Positions 16,444 to 27,413 are shown, counted from the stretch's first letter. The stretch: 64,000 bases of DNA from Krasilnikoviella flava (GCF_900167525.1 NZ_FUZQ01000001.1:682001-746000); one strand, 5' to 3'. Numbers and translations are program-made. Notes: generated by a model from the letters alone, not told the origin.

Positions 16444-16470
16444 AGCTCATGGCTGCAGCGAACCTCTGGA

Positions 16471-18192
<1,722 letters not shown>

Positions 18193-18253
18193 TCACCGAA
18201 CGACCCGAATGCTTCACCCGCGGCCCGCGAGAACGCCCGTCCCGGGGGGACGG

Positions 18254-18280
18254 CTGTCACTCGCAGGTCGAGAGTGCTAA
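18254..18280 (-). promoter_or_regulatory. CIRCE element A (HrcA operator)
   Basis: CTGTCACTC, 9 bp, GAGTGCTAA: the right arm matches the CIRCE consensus TTAGCACTC-N9-GAGTGCTAA fully and the left arm at 6 of 9. It sits downstream of the groEL -10 box, around the expected transcription start. Confidence 0.85.
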
Positions 18281-18283
18281 GCC

Positions 18284-18313
18284 ATTATTGGCACTCTCGG
18301 GTGGCGAGTGCAA
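18284..18313 (-). promoter_or_regulatory. groEL promoter
   Basis: On the minus strand a -35 TTGCAC and a -10 AATAAT are separated by 18 bp. The -35 lies inside CIRCE B and the -10 between the two CIRCE elements, so HrcA at either site should block RNA polymerase. Predicted leader about 180 nt; 18097-18253 shows nothing else. Confidence 0.75.
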
Positions 18314-18314
18314 G
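18288..18314 (-). promoter_or_regulatory. CIRCE element B (HrcA operator)
   Basis: TTGGCACTC, 9 bp, GAGTGCAAG. Each arm differs from consensus at one or two positions. It covers the -35 region and lies 7 bp from CIRCE A. Confidence 0.85.
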
Positions 18315-18348
18315 ACGTTCGCCGAGGGCGTGCAACCCTCCCGGCACG

Positions 18349-18402
18349 ACGAAGGCCGGCACCCCCGACGCGTCCGTGCGTCCTGGCGTGCCGGCCTTCG
18401 TG
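18349..18402 (-). terminator. Terminator of cspA
   Basis: ACGAAGGCCGGCAC pairs with GTGCCGGCCTTCGT about 25 nt apart, directly downstream of the CspA stop. It also isolates the gene from the groEL control region. Confidence 0.75.
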
Positions 18403-18415
18403 GTCGACGAGGAGG

Positions 18416-18619
18416 TCAGAGGGGTCGGACCTGCTCGGCCTGCGGCCCCTTCTGCCCCTGCCCGACCTCGAACTCGACACCCTGACCCTCGTCCAGGGTG
18501 CGGTACCCGTCGCTCTGGATGGCGCTGTAGTGGACGAACAGGTCCTGCCCGCCCGCGGTCGGGGTGATGAACCCGTACCCCTTCTCCCCGTTGAACCACT
18601 TGACGGTGCCCTGGGCCAT
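18416..18619 (-). CDS. cspA: Cold-shock protein, CspA family
   Basis: A 67-residue single cold-shock domain: [18 protein letters not shown] holds RNP1 (GYGFI) and DLFVHYSAI holds RNP2. It binds single-stranded nucleic acid and acts as an RNA chaperone. Length and sequence match the main actinobacterial CspA/CspC proteins. AGGAGAGG precedes the ATG. It is a monocistronic gene with its own terminator. The symbol is by family; the exact paralogue is not determinable. Confidence 0.95.
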   Translation of the reverse strand: MAQGTVKWFNGEKGYGFITPTAGGQDLFVHYSAIQSDGYRTLDEGQGVEFEVGQGQKGPQAEQVRPL

Positions 18620-18759
18620 GTACCTCTCCTTGTGCCGCTCGGCCGCGGGGCAGGCACCCCGCGGTGAACGGGAGCCTAGTAGCGGCGGGCGCGCCGGGGG
18701 AAGCACCGATGTCCGGAATGTCGGCATCCGGGATGAGGCCGCCGGCCCGCAACTCGGGG

Positions 18760-19428
18760 TCAGCCGACGGGCGTCTTGAGCACCACCCACACGGCCTGCT
18801 CGCTGGCCGTGACGTCGTCGGACTCCTGCACGTTCGCCGGGTCGACGCCGAGCGCCTCCGCGACGGCGCTGGCCGTGTCGGCGCGGTCCGCGCCGTACAG
18901 GACGGTCGTCTCCTCGTAGGCGCCCTGCAGCGTGTCCGGGGCGTCCGTGGCTGCGACGTCGACGAACCCGCCGTCGCTCGTGAGGACGCCCTGGCCGGCC
19001 GCGGCCTGCCCCGAACCCGCACCGTCGTTGTAGACGACGACCGACGCCTCGAGGTTCGCGGCCGACGCGTCGCCCGGGAGCTCCGTCGCCGCGTCGGACG
19101 CGTCGTCGCTGGGCTCGTCGTCGGCGGGCGCCTCGCTGGCCTCGCCGTCGGCGGGCGGCTCCTCCGCGTCGGCGGAGGCGGACGCCTCCGGCTCCTCGGT
19201 GCCGGCGCCCGCGGACTGCTCCGCCGCGGGCGGGGTGGCGGGGTCGCCGTCGTCGGACAGGAAGGAGACGATGCCGACCGCGAGGCCGCCGCACACGACG
19301 ACGATCAGCAGGAACGGCCACACCGAGCTCCACCCGCTGCGCGGCTCACGATGCACACCGACCGGCGTGCCCTCGGGCCCGCGGACGTCGAACTCGTCGG
19401 GCGGGTAGGAGTAATGGCTCTTGCTCAC
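18760..19428 (-). CDS. LytR C-terminal domain membrane protein
   Basis: A 222-residue protein. A cytoplasmic N-terminus of about 36 residues (YSYPPDEFD) precedes one TM helix at about 37-58 ([19 protein letters not shown]). An acidic Glu/Asp/Ala/Ser linker (59-125) follows, then an extracellular LytR_C domain ([40 protein letters not shown]). LytR_C domains occur with cell-wall polymer ligases, but the LCP catalytic domain is absent here. Role unknown, probably at the envelope. Preceded on the same strand by a DUF3263 gene. Confidence 0.85.
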   Translation of the reverse strand: MSKSHYSYPPDEFDVRGPEGTPVGVHREPRSGWSSVWPFLLIVVVCGGLAVGIVSFLSDDGDPATPPAAEQSAGAGTEEPEASASADAEEPPADGEASEAPADDEPSDDASDAATELPGDASAANLEASVVVYNDGAGSGQAAAGQGVLTSDGGFVDVAATDAPDTLQGAYEETTVLYGADRADTASAVAEALGVDPANVQESDDVTASEQAVWVVLKTPVG

Positions 19429-19520
19429 GGCGGACAGGGTAGCCGTTCCAGGTGTCCGCCCGTCCAGGCCGTTCCCGCAAGCCCATGGCCTGCCGGTCCG
19501 CCCAGGTCACGGGCGCGTCG

Positions 19521-19862
19521 TCAGCCCTGGCCGTCGGAGAGGCGCCGCGCCGAGCGGGCCCGCTGGCGTGTGGAGCGCATCCGCCGCAGCCGCTTCACGA
19601 GCATCGGGTCGTGCGCCAGGGCGGCCGGCGAGTCGATGAGGGCGTTCAGCACCTGGTAGTAGCGGGTCGCGGAGAGGCCGAACAGCTCGCGTACCGCTTG
19701 CTCCTTCGCCCCGGCATACTTCCACCACTGCCGCTCGAAGGCGAGGATCTCGCGGTCACGGTCGGAGAGGTCGCCCTCGGCCGACGCCGCAGCCTGCTCG
19801 GCCGCCGTCGTGCCCGTCGCCTCCGGGTCCGGTTGGACCTCCTGGACCAGGATCTCGCTCAT
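19521..19862 (-). CDS. DUF3263 protein
   Basis: A 113-residue protein matching DUF3263. The core is LSDRDREILAFERQWWKYAGAKEQAVRELFGLS-type, with FERQWW and ATRYYQVLNALIDSP landmarks (about residues 40-85), and the C-terminus is basic (RLRRMRSTRQRARSARR). The core resembles a helix-turn-helix of sigma-4 type, so DNA binding is possible but untested. It is followed by the LytR_C gene on the same strand, an association common in actinobacteria. Confidence 0.85.
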   Translation of the reverse strand: MSEILVQEVQPDPEATGTTAAEQAAASAEGDLSDRDREILAFERQWWKYAGAKEQAVRELFGLSATRYYQVLNALIDSPAALAHDPMLVKRLRRMRSTRQRARSARRLSDGQG

Positions 19863-19930
19863 GGCGTCCCAGTATGGCGCGTTCGCGCGCCGTGCCCGAC
19901 GACGTCGCCCCGCGCGCCGCGATCCCGCGA

Positions 19931-20036
19931 CCTGTCAGAGCCACCTGGGGGTATAGCAGGTCCTGGCTCTGACAACTCTCGCACCCTGGAACCTGTCAGA
20001 GTCACGTGGCCCTCTACCCCCACGCGACTCTGACAA
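19931..20036. repeat. Two tandem hairpins with a conserved foot
   Basis: Hairpin 1: TGTCAGAGCCA (19933) pairs with TGGCTCTGACA (19964), with an inner ACCTG/CAGGT stem. Hairpin 2: TGTCAGAGTCACGTGG (19994) pairs with CCACGCGACTCTGACA (20020), one mismatch. Both share the CCTGTCAGAG foot, while the inner stem changes on both sides. They lie between the divergent DUF3263 and ung genes. Confidence 0.75.
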
Positions 20037-20054
20037 CTCGCGGACGGGGTGCGC

Positions 20055-20060
20055 TAGCGT
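20055..20060 (+). promoter_or_regulatory. -10 box, leaderless promoter of ung
   Basis: TAGCGT lies 6 nt before the GTG at 20067, with no Shine-Dalgarno between. Confidence 0.5.
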
Positions 20061-20066
20061 CGCGGC

Positions 20067-20783
20067 GTGGACACCCCGACGACGAGCAGCCCCGGCGCGA
20101 CGACGCAGGAGCGGCCGCCCCTCGACCAGGTCATGGCGTCCGACTGGGCGGCGGCGCTGGTCCACGTCGAGCCGCAGATCCACGCGATGGGCGACTTCCT
20201 GCGCGACGAGGTCGCGGCCGGCCGCACCTACCTGCCGGAGGGGCCGAACATCTTCGCCGCGTTCTCCCGGCCGCTCGCCGACGTGCGCGTGCTCGTCGTC
20301 GGGCAGGACCCCTACCCCACGCCCGGGCACCCGATGGGGCTGTCGTTCTCGGTGCAGCCGCAGGTGCGCCCCGTGCCCAGGTCGCTGGTGAACATCTACA
20401 CCGAGCTCGCGGAGGACGTCGGCGCGCCGACGCCGTCGAACGGCGACCTGCGCCCCTGGGCCGACCAGGGCGTCATGCTGCTCAACCGCGTGCTGACCGT
20501 GCGGCCGGGGACCCCGGCGTCGCACCGCGGCAAGGGCTGGGAGCAGGTCACCGAGGCCGCGATCAAGGCGCTCGTGGCGCGCGGCGGCCCGCTCGTCGCC
20601 ATCCTCTGGGGCCGCGACGCGGCATCGCTCAAGCCGTGGCTGGGCGACGTCCCGAGCGTCGAGAGCGCCCACCCGAGCCCGCTGTCCGCGTACCGCGGCT
20701 TCTTCGGCTCTCGCCCGTTCTCGCGTGTCAACGCCCTCCTCGAGGCGCAGGGCGGCGCCCCCGTGGACTGGCGCCTGCCCTGA
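20067..20783 (+). CDS. ung: Uracil-DNA glycosylase, family 1
   Basis: A 238-residue UDG. Motif A is [13 protein letters not shown] (from residue 79; catalytic Asp81). ILWGRDA and the Leu-loop motif [11 protein letters not shown] (from 202) carry the catalytic His and the intercalating Leu region. It removes uracil from DNA at the start of base-excision repair. In family 1 the GQDPYH motif usually has His after Tyr; here it is Pro, as seen in other high-GC actinobacterial Ung proteins. The GTG start is supported by the -10 box at 20055. Confidence 0.95.
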   Translation: MDTPTTSSPGATTQERPPLDQVMASDWAAALVHVEPQIHAMGDFLRDEVAAGRTYLPEGPNIFAAFSRPLADVRVLVVGQDPYPTPGHPMGLSFSVQPQVRPVPRSLVNIYTELAEDVGAPTPSNGDLRPWADQGVMLLNRVLTVRPGTPASHRGKGWEQVTEAAIKALVARGGPLVAILWGRDAASLKPWLGDVPSVESAHPSPLSAYRGFFGSRPFSRVNALLEAQGGAPVDWRLP

Positions 20784-20861
20784 CGCCGGGCCCGACGCGC
20801 GCCGTCCCCGGACAGGCCAGGCGTCGTCGTCCCGAGCGCCCATCGCAGGACGAGGAGCACA

Positions 20862-21743
20862 ATGGCGGACGTGACCACGCAGGACTCCACCCCGGCCCCT
20901 GACGGCACGACCCCCGACGCGACGCCCCCCACCTGGGCGCGGTACGTCGCGATCGGCGACTCGTTCTCGGAGGGGCTGTGGGACCCCTACCCGCTCGACG
21001 ACGGCTCACCGGCCCCCGGCGGCACCGAGTCGGCGGCGAAGCAGCGCGGCTGGGCGGACCGCCTCGCCGACGCGCTCTCGGCACGCCGCACGGCGGCCGG
21101 CGCGGCGCCGCTCGAGTACGCGAACCTCGCGATCCGCGGCCGGCTGCTGCACCACATCCTCGACGAGCAGGTCGACGTCGCGCTCGCGGCGTCCCCCGAC
21201 CTGGTCTCGTTCGTGGGCGGCGGCAACGACATCCTGCGGCCCCAGGCCGACATCGACGTGCTCTCCGCGCAGCTCGAGGAGGGTGTGTCGAAGATCCGCG
21301 CGACCGGAGCCGACGTGCTGCTCGGCACCGGCTTCAAGGCCGGCGCCGGCCTGAGCTGGACCCGCGGGCGGGTCGGCCAGTACAACGCGAACCTCTGGTC
21401 CATCGCGCGCCGGCACGGCGCCCACGTGCTGGACCTGTGGGGCCTCAACCCCCTCTTCGACCTGCGCATGTGGTCCGACGACCGCATCCATCTGACCCCC
21501 GAGGGCCACCGGCGCGTCGCCGACGCAGCGCTCGTCGGCCTCGGGCTGGAGCCCGACGACACCGACTTCGCTGTCCCGCTCGACCCGCTGCCGCCGCTGG
21601 CCTTCGTGGAGCGCGCCCGCAGGAACACCCAGTGGGCCCGCACGCACGTGGTCCCGTGGGTGCAGCGGCGCATCAAGCACACGTCCAGCGGCGACGGCCG
21701 CGAGCCCAAGTGGGGCAAGCCCACGGCCTGGCCGCGGGGCTGA
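20862..21743 (+). CDS. SGNH/GDSL-family hydrolase
   Basis: A 293-residue esterase-type protein without a signal peptide. Block I is AIGDSFSEG (Ser34), block III is GGGND (about 119-123), and block V is DRIHLTPEGH (about 207-216), which gives the Asp-x-x-His pair of the catalytic triad. Substrate unknown. A ribosome site (GAGGAG) lies 6 nt before the ATG. The stop codon is one base from the 3' end of the opposite-strand tRNA-Thr gene. Confidence 0.9.
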   Translation: MADVTTQDSTPAPDGTTPDATPPTWARYVAIGDSFSEGLWDPYPLDDGSPAPGGTESAAKQRGWADRLADALSARRTAAGAAPLEYANLAIRGRLLHHILDEQVDVALAASPDLVSFVGGGNDILRPQADIDVLSAQLEEGVSKIRATGADVLLGTGFKAGAGLSWTRGRVGQYNANLWSIARRHGAHVLDLWGLNPLFDLRMWSDDRIHLTPEGHRRVADAALVGLGLEPDDTDFAVPLDPLPPLAFVERARRNTQWARTHVVPWVQRRIKHTSSGDGREPKWGKPTAWPRG

Positions 21744-21744
21744 G

Positions 21745-21820
21745 TGGAGCCGCCTGTCGGATTCGAACCGACGACCTTCCGTTTACAAGACGGGAGCTCT
21801 ACCAGCTGAGCTAAGGCGGC
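21745..21820 (-). tRNA. tRNA-Thr (TGT anticodon)
   Basis: A 76-nt cloverleaf including an encoded CCA. The acceptor GCCGCCT pairs with AGGCGGC, the D stem is GCTC/GAGC, and the anticodon loop CTTGTAA holds TGT. The T arm is GTCGG-TTCGAAT-CCGAC. The anticodon stem has a C-A mismatch at its first pair (positions 27-43). It reads ACA, and by wobble other ACN, codons. Confidence 0.95.
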
Positions 21821-21869
21821 GGGAGCGCGGCACAGCCTACCGGGACGGGCAGGCCGTGCCGCGCGACGG

Positions 21870-22709
21870 TCAGCTGCCGGCAGCCGCGGTGACGGCCTCG
21901 CCGAGGGCCCCCTGGGTGCCCCAGCCGTCGAAACGCGTGCCGTCCACGACGACGGTCGGCGTGCCGAACGACTTCGACTGCGGGTTCTGGAGCGCCTCGT
22001 CCGCGGTCGCCGCGTTCGTGGCGGAGAAGACGTACTGGCCGAAGGTCTCACGGGCCGTGCCGTCCTCGATGGCCGACGCCACCTCGGCGGGTGCGCCCGC
22101 CTCCTCGGCGTACGACGCGAGCTGCTCGTCCGTCAGCCCCTCGGAGTTCTCCGCCGGCTGGTTGGTGAAGAGCGCCGCGTGGAACGCGGGGAACGCCTCG
22201 GGCGCCTTGTCGGCGACGTACGCCGCGGCCGCGCCCGAGCGCGTCGAGTACTCGGTGCCGGCCGACAGGCGGTCGAGGATCGAGACGGGGTGGTAGACGA
22301 CGGTCGCGTCGCCGGCGGCGACCATCGTGTCGATGTCGGCGGCGTTGGTCTGCTCGAACTGGCCGCACACGGGGCACATGTAGTCGAGGTACACGTCGAT
22401 GACGGGCGCACCGGCGTTCTCGGTCCCGGCCGCACCGTCGGCGCCGACGGGGATGCCGCCGTTCTCCTGCGCCGTCGAGGGCATCGTCACGTCCGCCAGG
22501 GGGACGTCGTCGACGTTCTTCTTCGCGCCCTGCTGCAGGATCATCCACACGACGACGCCGAGGGCGACCAGCGCGACCGCCAGCACCGACAGGGTGATGA
22601 TCCGGTTGCGCTTGTCGCGCGCCTGCTCCTTCTCGCGCAGGGCGAGCGCCTCCGCACGCGCCGCGTCACGGCGCTGCGCCTTGGACATGTTCGGGTTGTT
22701 CGTCGGCAT
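21870..22709 (-). CDS. DsbA/thioredoxin-like membrane-anchored protein
   Basis: A 279-residue protein. A Lys/Arg/Glu-rich cytoplasmic helix (about 8-36; MSKAQRRDAARAEALALREK) precedes one TM anchor (about 37-57). The extracytoplasmic thioredoxin fold has the redox motif CPVC at residues 112-115 in VYLDYMCPVCGQFEQ and the cis-Pro segment FGTPTVVVDG near the C-terminus. It is of the actinobacterial DsbA-like (Thioredoxin_4) type and likely forms or shuffles disulfides in secreted proteins. I prefer the ATG at 22709 (MPTNNPNMSK) over the longer frame to 22781. The Ser/Thr kinase gene lies upstream on the same strand. Confidence 0.9.
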   Translation of the reverse strand: MPTNNPNMSKAQRRDAARAEALALREKEQARDKRNRIITLSVLAVALVALGVVVWMILQQGAKKNVDDVPLADVTMPSTAQENGGIPVGADGAAGTENAGAPVIDVYLDYMCPVCGQFEQTNAADIDTMVAAGDATVVYHPVSILDRLSAGTEYSTRSGAAAAYVADKAPEAFPAFHAALFTNQPAENSEGLTDEQLASYAEEAGAPAEVASAIEDGTARETFGQYVFSATNAATADEALQNPQSKSFGTPTVVVDGTRFDGWGTQGALGEAVTAAAGS

Positions 22710-22839
22710 CGTGTCCTCGAGGTCTTCGGGAGGGCGGGACGGCGCGTCGGCGCCGGACGAGGCGAAGCCTACCCAAGCCACCTGGGAGTTCGTCGGGCTG
22801 GGCGTCGGGTACCGACGGGCGCGACCGGCCGCCGCGCCC

Positions 22840-24837
22840 TCAGAGGATCTGGGGCGGCCCGCTGGTCGGCCACCACTCGATCGTGGGCTCGGTGAGCACG
22901 GGAGCGACGAGGATCACCGTCAGCACCAGGCAGAGGACCACGACGACGGCGGCGCCGATGCGGCCGGGCGCGATCTTCCCCAGGACGATGCGGCCGCCCT
23001 CGCGCGCAGAACCGCCGGCCGGCCCGAACCAGGTGGCCAGCAGCGCGACGATCATCACACCGGCCAGCACGCCGTTGAACACGATGTCCTCGTTCATCCC
23101 GCCCTGGGAGCGTGCCTCCAGGTCTCCCCGGGGCAGCAGGATGAGGTGCCCGGCGCCGAACAACCACCAGCCGGCCAGCAGCGTCAGCAGCCCGGCGCAC
23201 GCTCCGACCAGGACCGCGGGGATCGACCCGAGGACGCCCAGGAACGCGTGCCAGGGGAACAGCAGCGTGCCGACCAGCCCGTCGGAGCGGCGGACGCCCT
23301 TGTGCTCGCGGCGGGTGTGCAGCCGGTCGCCCGACGTCGCGACCGTGCGGCACACGAGGACGAGCGCCACGAGCACGCCGAACCCGATGAGCGGCCGGGT
23401 GGCCGCGAGGGCCACGAGCGGCAGCGCGACGGCGACGGCGGTCCCGGTGCGGCGCGGGTGCACGGGCCGCACATACGGCCCGGGGGGCTCCGGCGGCAGC
23501 TCCTCGACCAGCTCGTCGTAGCCCTTGTAGCGGACGTCGCCGACGGGGATGGCGCGGGTCGCGCCGTCCTGCGCCTGCAGCCGGTCGCGCTCGAGCGCCG
23601 TCATCGTCTGCGTGGGGTCGTCGGGGTCGGCGGGTCCGGTCGGCACACCCGGGGCGACCGACGGGGCGGTCCCCGCCGGAGCGACGGGGGGCGGGGGCGG
23701 CGGCGAGCCGGGGGCGACGGGGACGGCGCCGGTCGGCGCGTACGACGCCGGCACGGCGGCCGCCACGACCTGCGTGGGCAGCCCCACCCGCTGGGTCTCG
23801 GCGGCCTGCGACTCCGCGGACTGCGCGATCCGCTGGGTGGCGTCAGGCCCGGCCCACGGGTCGGGGGCGCCGCCCAGGGCGTCGTCGAGGTCCCGGCGCA
23901 GGGCGGTCGCCACCTCGGTGGGCCCCCAGCGGAGCGCCGGGTCGGCCTGCAGCGCGCCCGCGAGCGCCCGCGCGGTGCGGGCCGGCACGCCGTGGAGGTC
24001 GGGCCGACCCTCCCGCGAGCGGCGCAGCACGAGCTCGGTGGGCCGGACGCCGAAGGGCGAGCGGCCGGTCGCGGCGAACGAGAGCAGGGCGGCCCAGCTC
24101 CACCAGTCGGTCTCCGCGCCGGGGGCGCCGCCGTCGAGCAGCTCCGGCGCGATGTAGCCGGGCGTGCCCATGACGAACCCCGCCGACGTGGTCCGGGCGT
24201 CGCCCGGCCCCTGCGCGATGCCGAAGTCGATGAGCACCGGCCCCTGGGCGGTGATCATCACGTTGGAGGGCTTGAGGTCGCGGTGCACGACGCCCGCGTC
24301 GTGCACCGCCTCGAGGGCGGCGGCGAGCTGGTCGGCGAGGGAGAAGACGTCGGCGGCGTCGAGCGCGCCGCGCTCGTCCACTTCCTCCTCGAGGGTGACG
24401 CCGTCCACCAGCTCCGTCACGACGAACGCGTACGGGCCCTCGAGCTCGGCGTCGAGCACCTGCGCGACGGCGGGGTGCCGCAGCCGTTGGAGTGCCGCGG
24501 CCTCGCGCCGCAGCCGCTCCCGGCCGGCGGGTTCCGCGTCGACGTGCGCGTGCAGCACCTTGAGCGCGACCCGGCCGCCGCCGCCGTCGACCGCCTCATA
24601 GACGGCGCCCATCGCGCCGCTCCCGAGCGGCCGGACCACGGTGTACCCGCCGACCTCCGCGCCCTCGGCAAGGCCGCCGTCGCGCACGGTCCGGCCCGCG
24701 CGCGCCACGCGACCCTCCTGCGCTGCGCCGTCCTCGTGCCCTGCACCGTCGTCGTGGGCTGCGCCGTCGCGCGCGGCCGACGGCGGGCCCGGTACCGGGG
24801 TCCGCCCCGGGACCTGCATCGCGTCGACCTCGCCCAT
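22840..24837 (-). CDS. Ser/Thr protein kinase with multi-pass membrane tail
   Basis: A 665-residue eukaryotic-type kinase. The Gly loop is LGSGAMGAVY (71-80), catalytic Lys93 follows, the catalytic loop is HRDLKPSN (185-192), the metal motif DFG is at 204-206, and the P+1 loop is GTPGYIAPE (224-232). After a Pro/Thr-rich linker (about 330-470; contains a run of Pro) come some five hydrophobic helices. There is no PASTA domain, so it differs from PknB. The C-terminal membrane part may be the sensor. A -10 TACGGT lies 7 nt before the ATG at 24837, indicating leaderless transcription and fixing the start. Ends 130 bp before the DsbA-like gene. Confidence 0.9.
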   Translation of the reverse strand: MGEVDAMQVPGRTPVPGPPSAARDGAAHDDGAGHEDGAAQEGRVARAGRTVRDGGLAEGAEVGGYTVVRPLGSGAMGAVYEAVDGGGGRVALKVLHAHVDAEPAGRERLRREAAALQRLRHPAVAQVLDAELEGPYAFVVTELVDGVTLEEEVDERGALDAADVFSLADQLAAALEAVHDAGVVHRDLKPSNVMITAQGPVLIDFGIAQGPGDARTTSAGFVMGTPGYIAPELLDGGAPGAETDWWSWAALLSFAATGRSPFGVRPTELVLRRSREGRPDLHGVPARTARALAGALQADPALRWGPTEVATALRRDLDDALGGAPDPWAGPDATQRIAQSAESQAAETQRVGLPTQVVAAAVPASYAPTGAVPVAPGSPPPPPPVAPAGTAPSVAPGVPTGPADPDDPTQTMTALERDRLQAQDGATRAIPVGDVRYKGYDELVEELPPEPPGPYVRPVHPRRTGTAVAVALPLVALAATRPLIGFGVLVALVLVCRTVATSGDRLHTRREHKGVRRSDGLVGTLLFPWHAFLGVLGSIPAVLVGACAGLLTLLAGWWLFGAGHLILLPRGDLEARSQGGMNEDIVFNGVLAGVMIVALLATWFGPAGGSAREGGRIVLGKIAPGRIGAAVVVVLCLVLTVILVAPVLTEPTIEWWPTSGPPQIL

Positions 24838-24844
24838 GGGGCAC

Positions 24845-24850
24845 ACCGTA
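24845..24850 (-). promoter_or_regulatory. -10 box, leaderless promoter of the Ser/Thr kinase
   Basis: TACGGT on the minus strand, 7 nt before the ATG at 24837. The remaining gap to otsA (24851-25056) shows nothing firm beyond a weak TACCCT at 24996 on the plus strand. Confidence 0.45.
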
Positions 24851-25056
24851 GTCGTCCAGGACTCCCCCGGCGCGCCGTGCCGCGCGGGTCCGGGACAGGT
24901 CACGGACGGGTCGCGAGCAGGGTCCAGGTCAGGTTCGGGTGGACGACGAACGGGTGACGTCCGCCCCCGCCGGGGCGAGGCTGATGCCGCGTCGGTACCC
25001 TGTCCGGGGAGGACGTTGTCCTACGGAGTCCTGCAGAACTCGTGGAGAGAGGTCCC

Positions 25057-26523
25057 TTGACAGGCAAAGGTTCGTCAAGCAGCCACCGCCGGAAGGGCGA
25101 CGGGTACGACCTGGTCGTCGTCGCCAACCGGCTCCCCGTCGACTTCACGGTCGACGACGACGGCGGGGTGGACTGGCACCGGTCCCCCGGCGGGCTCGTC
25201 ACCGCCCTCGAGCCGGTGATGCGCGAGGCGGACGGCGCATGGGTCGGCTGGTCCGGCGCCCCCGAGCTCGAGCACGAGCCGTTCGAGGCCGACGGGATGC
25301 TCCTGGTGCCGGTCACCCTGAGCCAGAGCGACATCGAGCGGTACTACGAGGGGTTCTCCAACGACACCCTCTGGCCCCTGTACCACGACGTCATCTCGCC
25401 CCCGACGTACCACCGGCAGTGGTGGGACGCGTATCGCCGGGTCAACCGCCGGTTCGCCGAGGCCGCGGCCGCGCAGGCGGCCGAGAACGCCGTCGTGTGG
25501 GTGCACGACTATCAGCTCCAGCTGGTCCCGAAGATGCTCCGCGAGCTGCGGCCCGACCTGCGGATCGGGTTCTTCGACCACATCCCGTTCCCCGCGGTGG
25601 AGCTGTTCCAGCAGCTGCCGTGGCGCACGCAGATCGTCGAGGGCCTGCTGGGCGCCGACCTCATCGGCTTCCAGCGCGGCGGCGACGCCTCGAACTTCGT
25701 GCGCTCCGTGCGCCGGCTCACCAAGCACACCACCCGCGGGCCCATCATCACGGTCGCGGAGGACGACGGTCGACCCGCGCGGCACGTGCGCGCCGCGGCG
25801 TTCCCCATCTCGATCGACTCCCACCACTTCGACGCGCTCGCGCGTCGGCCCGAGGTGCAGGCCCGCGCCAAGGAGATCCGCACCGACCTGGGCGACCCGA
25901 AGATCATGATGCTGGGCGTCGACCGCCTCGACTACACCAAGGGCATCCGGCACCGCATCAAGGCGTACGGCGAGCTGCTGCAGGACGGCCGGCTCGACGT
26001 CGAGCACTGCACGCTGGTGCAGGTCGCGAGCCCGAGCCGCGAGAACGTCGGGGCGTACCAGAGCCTGCGCGAGCACGTCGAGGGGCTCGTGGGCCGCATC
26101 AACGGCGAGTACGGCGAGCTCGGGCACTCGGCGATCCACTACCTGCACCACTCCTACCCGCCCGACGAGATGGCCGCCCTGTACCTCGCGGCCGACGTCA
26201 TGCTCGTGACCTCGCTGCGCGACGGCATGAACCTCGTCGCGAAGGAGTACATCGCGGCACGGTCGGACGAGCAGGGGGTGCTGGTGCTCAGCGAGTTCAC
26301 CGGCGCCGCCGACGAGCTCGCGCCCGGGCCGCTGCTGGTCAACCCCCACGACATCGACGGGATGAAGGACGCCATCGTCGTCGCGGCCAACCTGCCCCCG
26401 CGCGAGCAGCGGCGCCGCATGCGCCGGCTGCGCCGCAAGGTGATGGCCGACGACGTCGCGAAGTGGTCCGAGACGTTCCTCGGCGTGCTCACCGCCATGC
26501 CGCCCCGCTCGAGCCACGGGTGA
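25057..26523 (+). CDS. otsA: Trehalose-6-phosphate synthase (GT20)
   Basis: A 488-residue glycosyltransferase forming trehalose-6-phosphate from a nucleotide-glucose and glucose-6-phosphate. Landmarks are [11 protein letters not shown] at the N-terminus, [37 protein letters not shown], and [13 protein letters not shown]. The donor-binding [16 protein letters not shown] follows near the C-terminus. A TTG at 25057 with GGAGAGAGG just upstream is the best start; the in-frame GTG at 25042 has no ribosome site. Its stop overlaps the otsB start by 4 bp (GTGA). Confidence 0.95.
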   Translation: MTGKGSSSSHRRKGDGYDLVVVANRLPVDFTVDDDGGVDWHRSPGGLVTALEPVMREADGAWVGWSGAPELEHEPFEADGMLLVPVTLSQSDIERYYEGFSNDTLWPLYHDVISPPTYHRQWWDAYRRVNRRFAEAAAAQAAENAVVWVHDYQLQLVPKMLRELRPDLRIGFFDHIPFPAVELFQQLPWRTQIVEGLLGADLIGFQRGGDASNFVRSVRRLTKHTTRGPIITVAEDDGRPARHVRAAAFPISIDSHHFDALARRPEVQARAKEIRTDLGDPKIMMLGVDRLDYTKGIRHRIKAYGELLQDGRLDVEHCTLVQVASPSRENVGAYQSLREHVEGLVGRINGEYGELGHSAIHYLHHSYPPDEMAALYLAADVMLVTSLRDGMNLVAKEYIAARSDEQGVLVLSEFTGAADELAPGPLLVNPHDIDGMKDAIVVAANLPPREQRRRMRRLRRKVMADDVAKWSETFLGVLTAMPPRSSHG

Positions 26524-27392
26524 GCGGGGCACAGGTGAGCGACGCGGAACCGGCGGTGCCGCCGTCGGCGCTGGCCGCGGCGCTCCGCTTCGCCGGCCGG
26601 CCGGACCACGTGCCGGCCCGCTGCGCGCGGCTCGTGGCGCTCGACTTCGACGGGACGCTCGCGCCGCTGGTCGACGACCCGTCCGCCTCGACGATGACGC
26701 CGGCGGCGCGGGCGGCCGTCGACCGGCTCGCCTCGCTCGCGGCCCGGCCTGCGCCGCCGGACGGCGACGAGCTGCGGCTCGCGCTCGTGTCCGGCCGCAA
26801 CCTCACCGACCTGGCCGCCCGGTCCGGGGCGCCTGCCGGCACCTACCTGGTCGGGAGCCACGGCGCGGAGACCGGCCGGGTCACGGTGCACGGCGTGGAT
26901 GCCGTGCCGCTGCGCCTCACGGACGCGCAGGTCGACGCCCTGGAGCGGCTGCGCGAGGGCCTCCAGGACGCCGTGGACGGCCGTCGCGGCGCGTGGGTGC
27001 AGGACAAGCCCAGCGCTGCCGTCCTGCACACGCGTCTCTGCGGCGCGGACGACGCGCGCGCCGCCGCGGCCGACGCCGACGCGGTGGCCGCGCGGCTCGG
27101 GCTGCATGCCATGCACGGCAAGGACGTCGTCGAGATCGCGGTCGTGGCCACGTCCAAGGGGATCGCGGTCGAGCGGCTGCGCGAGGAGCTGGAGGAGGGC
27201 GACGACCGCCTCCGGGCGCTCGTCCTGTACGCCGGCGACGACACCACCGACGAGGCCGCGTTCGAGGTGCTCGGGCCGGACGACCTGGGCGTCAAGGTGG
27301 GCCCCGGGTCCACGCTCGCGACCGAGCGCGTGGCCGATGCGGACGCGCTCGCGGACCTCCTGGAACGGCTCGCGGACGCCCTCGACGGCTGA
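26520..27392 (+). CDS. otsB: Trehalose-6-phosphate phosphatase
   Basis: A 290-residue HAD phosphatase completing trehalose synthesis. Motif I is [10 protein letters not shown] (DFDGT at 42-46, nucleophile Asp42), motif II is in LALVSGRN, the lysine motif is TSKGIA, and motif IV is [13 protein letters not shown]. The GTG at 26520 overlaps the otsA stop; another GTG at 26535 is possible. Trehalose is an osmo- and desiccation protectant in actinobacteria. Confidence 0.93.
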   Translation: MSGAQVSDAEPAVPPSALAAALRFAGRPDHVPARCARLVALDFDGTLAPLVDDPSASTMTPAARAAVDRLASLAARPAPPDGDELRLALVSGRNLTDLAARSGAPAGTYLVGSHGAETGRVTVHGVDAVPLRLTDAQVDALERLREGLQDAVDGRRGAWVQDKPSAAVLHTRLCGADDARAAAADADAVAARLGLHAMHGKDVVEIAVVATSKGIAVERLREELEEGDDRLRALVLYAGDDTTDEAAFEVLGPDDLGVKVGPGSTLATERVADADALADLLERLADALDG

Positions 27393-27398
27393 GCTCCC

Positions 27399-27413
27399 GG
27401 CCCCTCCGGGGCC
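27399..27413 (+). terminator. Short hairpin after otsB
   Basis: GGCCCC and GGGGCC pair across TCC, 7 bp after the stop codon. No T-run. Confidence 0.4.

Noticed and set aside
21745..21820. tRNA-Thr considered degenerate because of the C-A pair at 27-43
   Set aside because: All other stems pair fully, the anticodon loop and T loop are standard and CCA is encoded. One mismatch at the top of the anticodon stem is tolerated.
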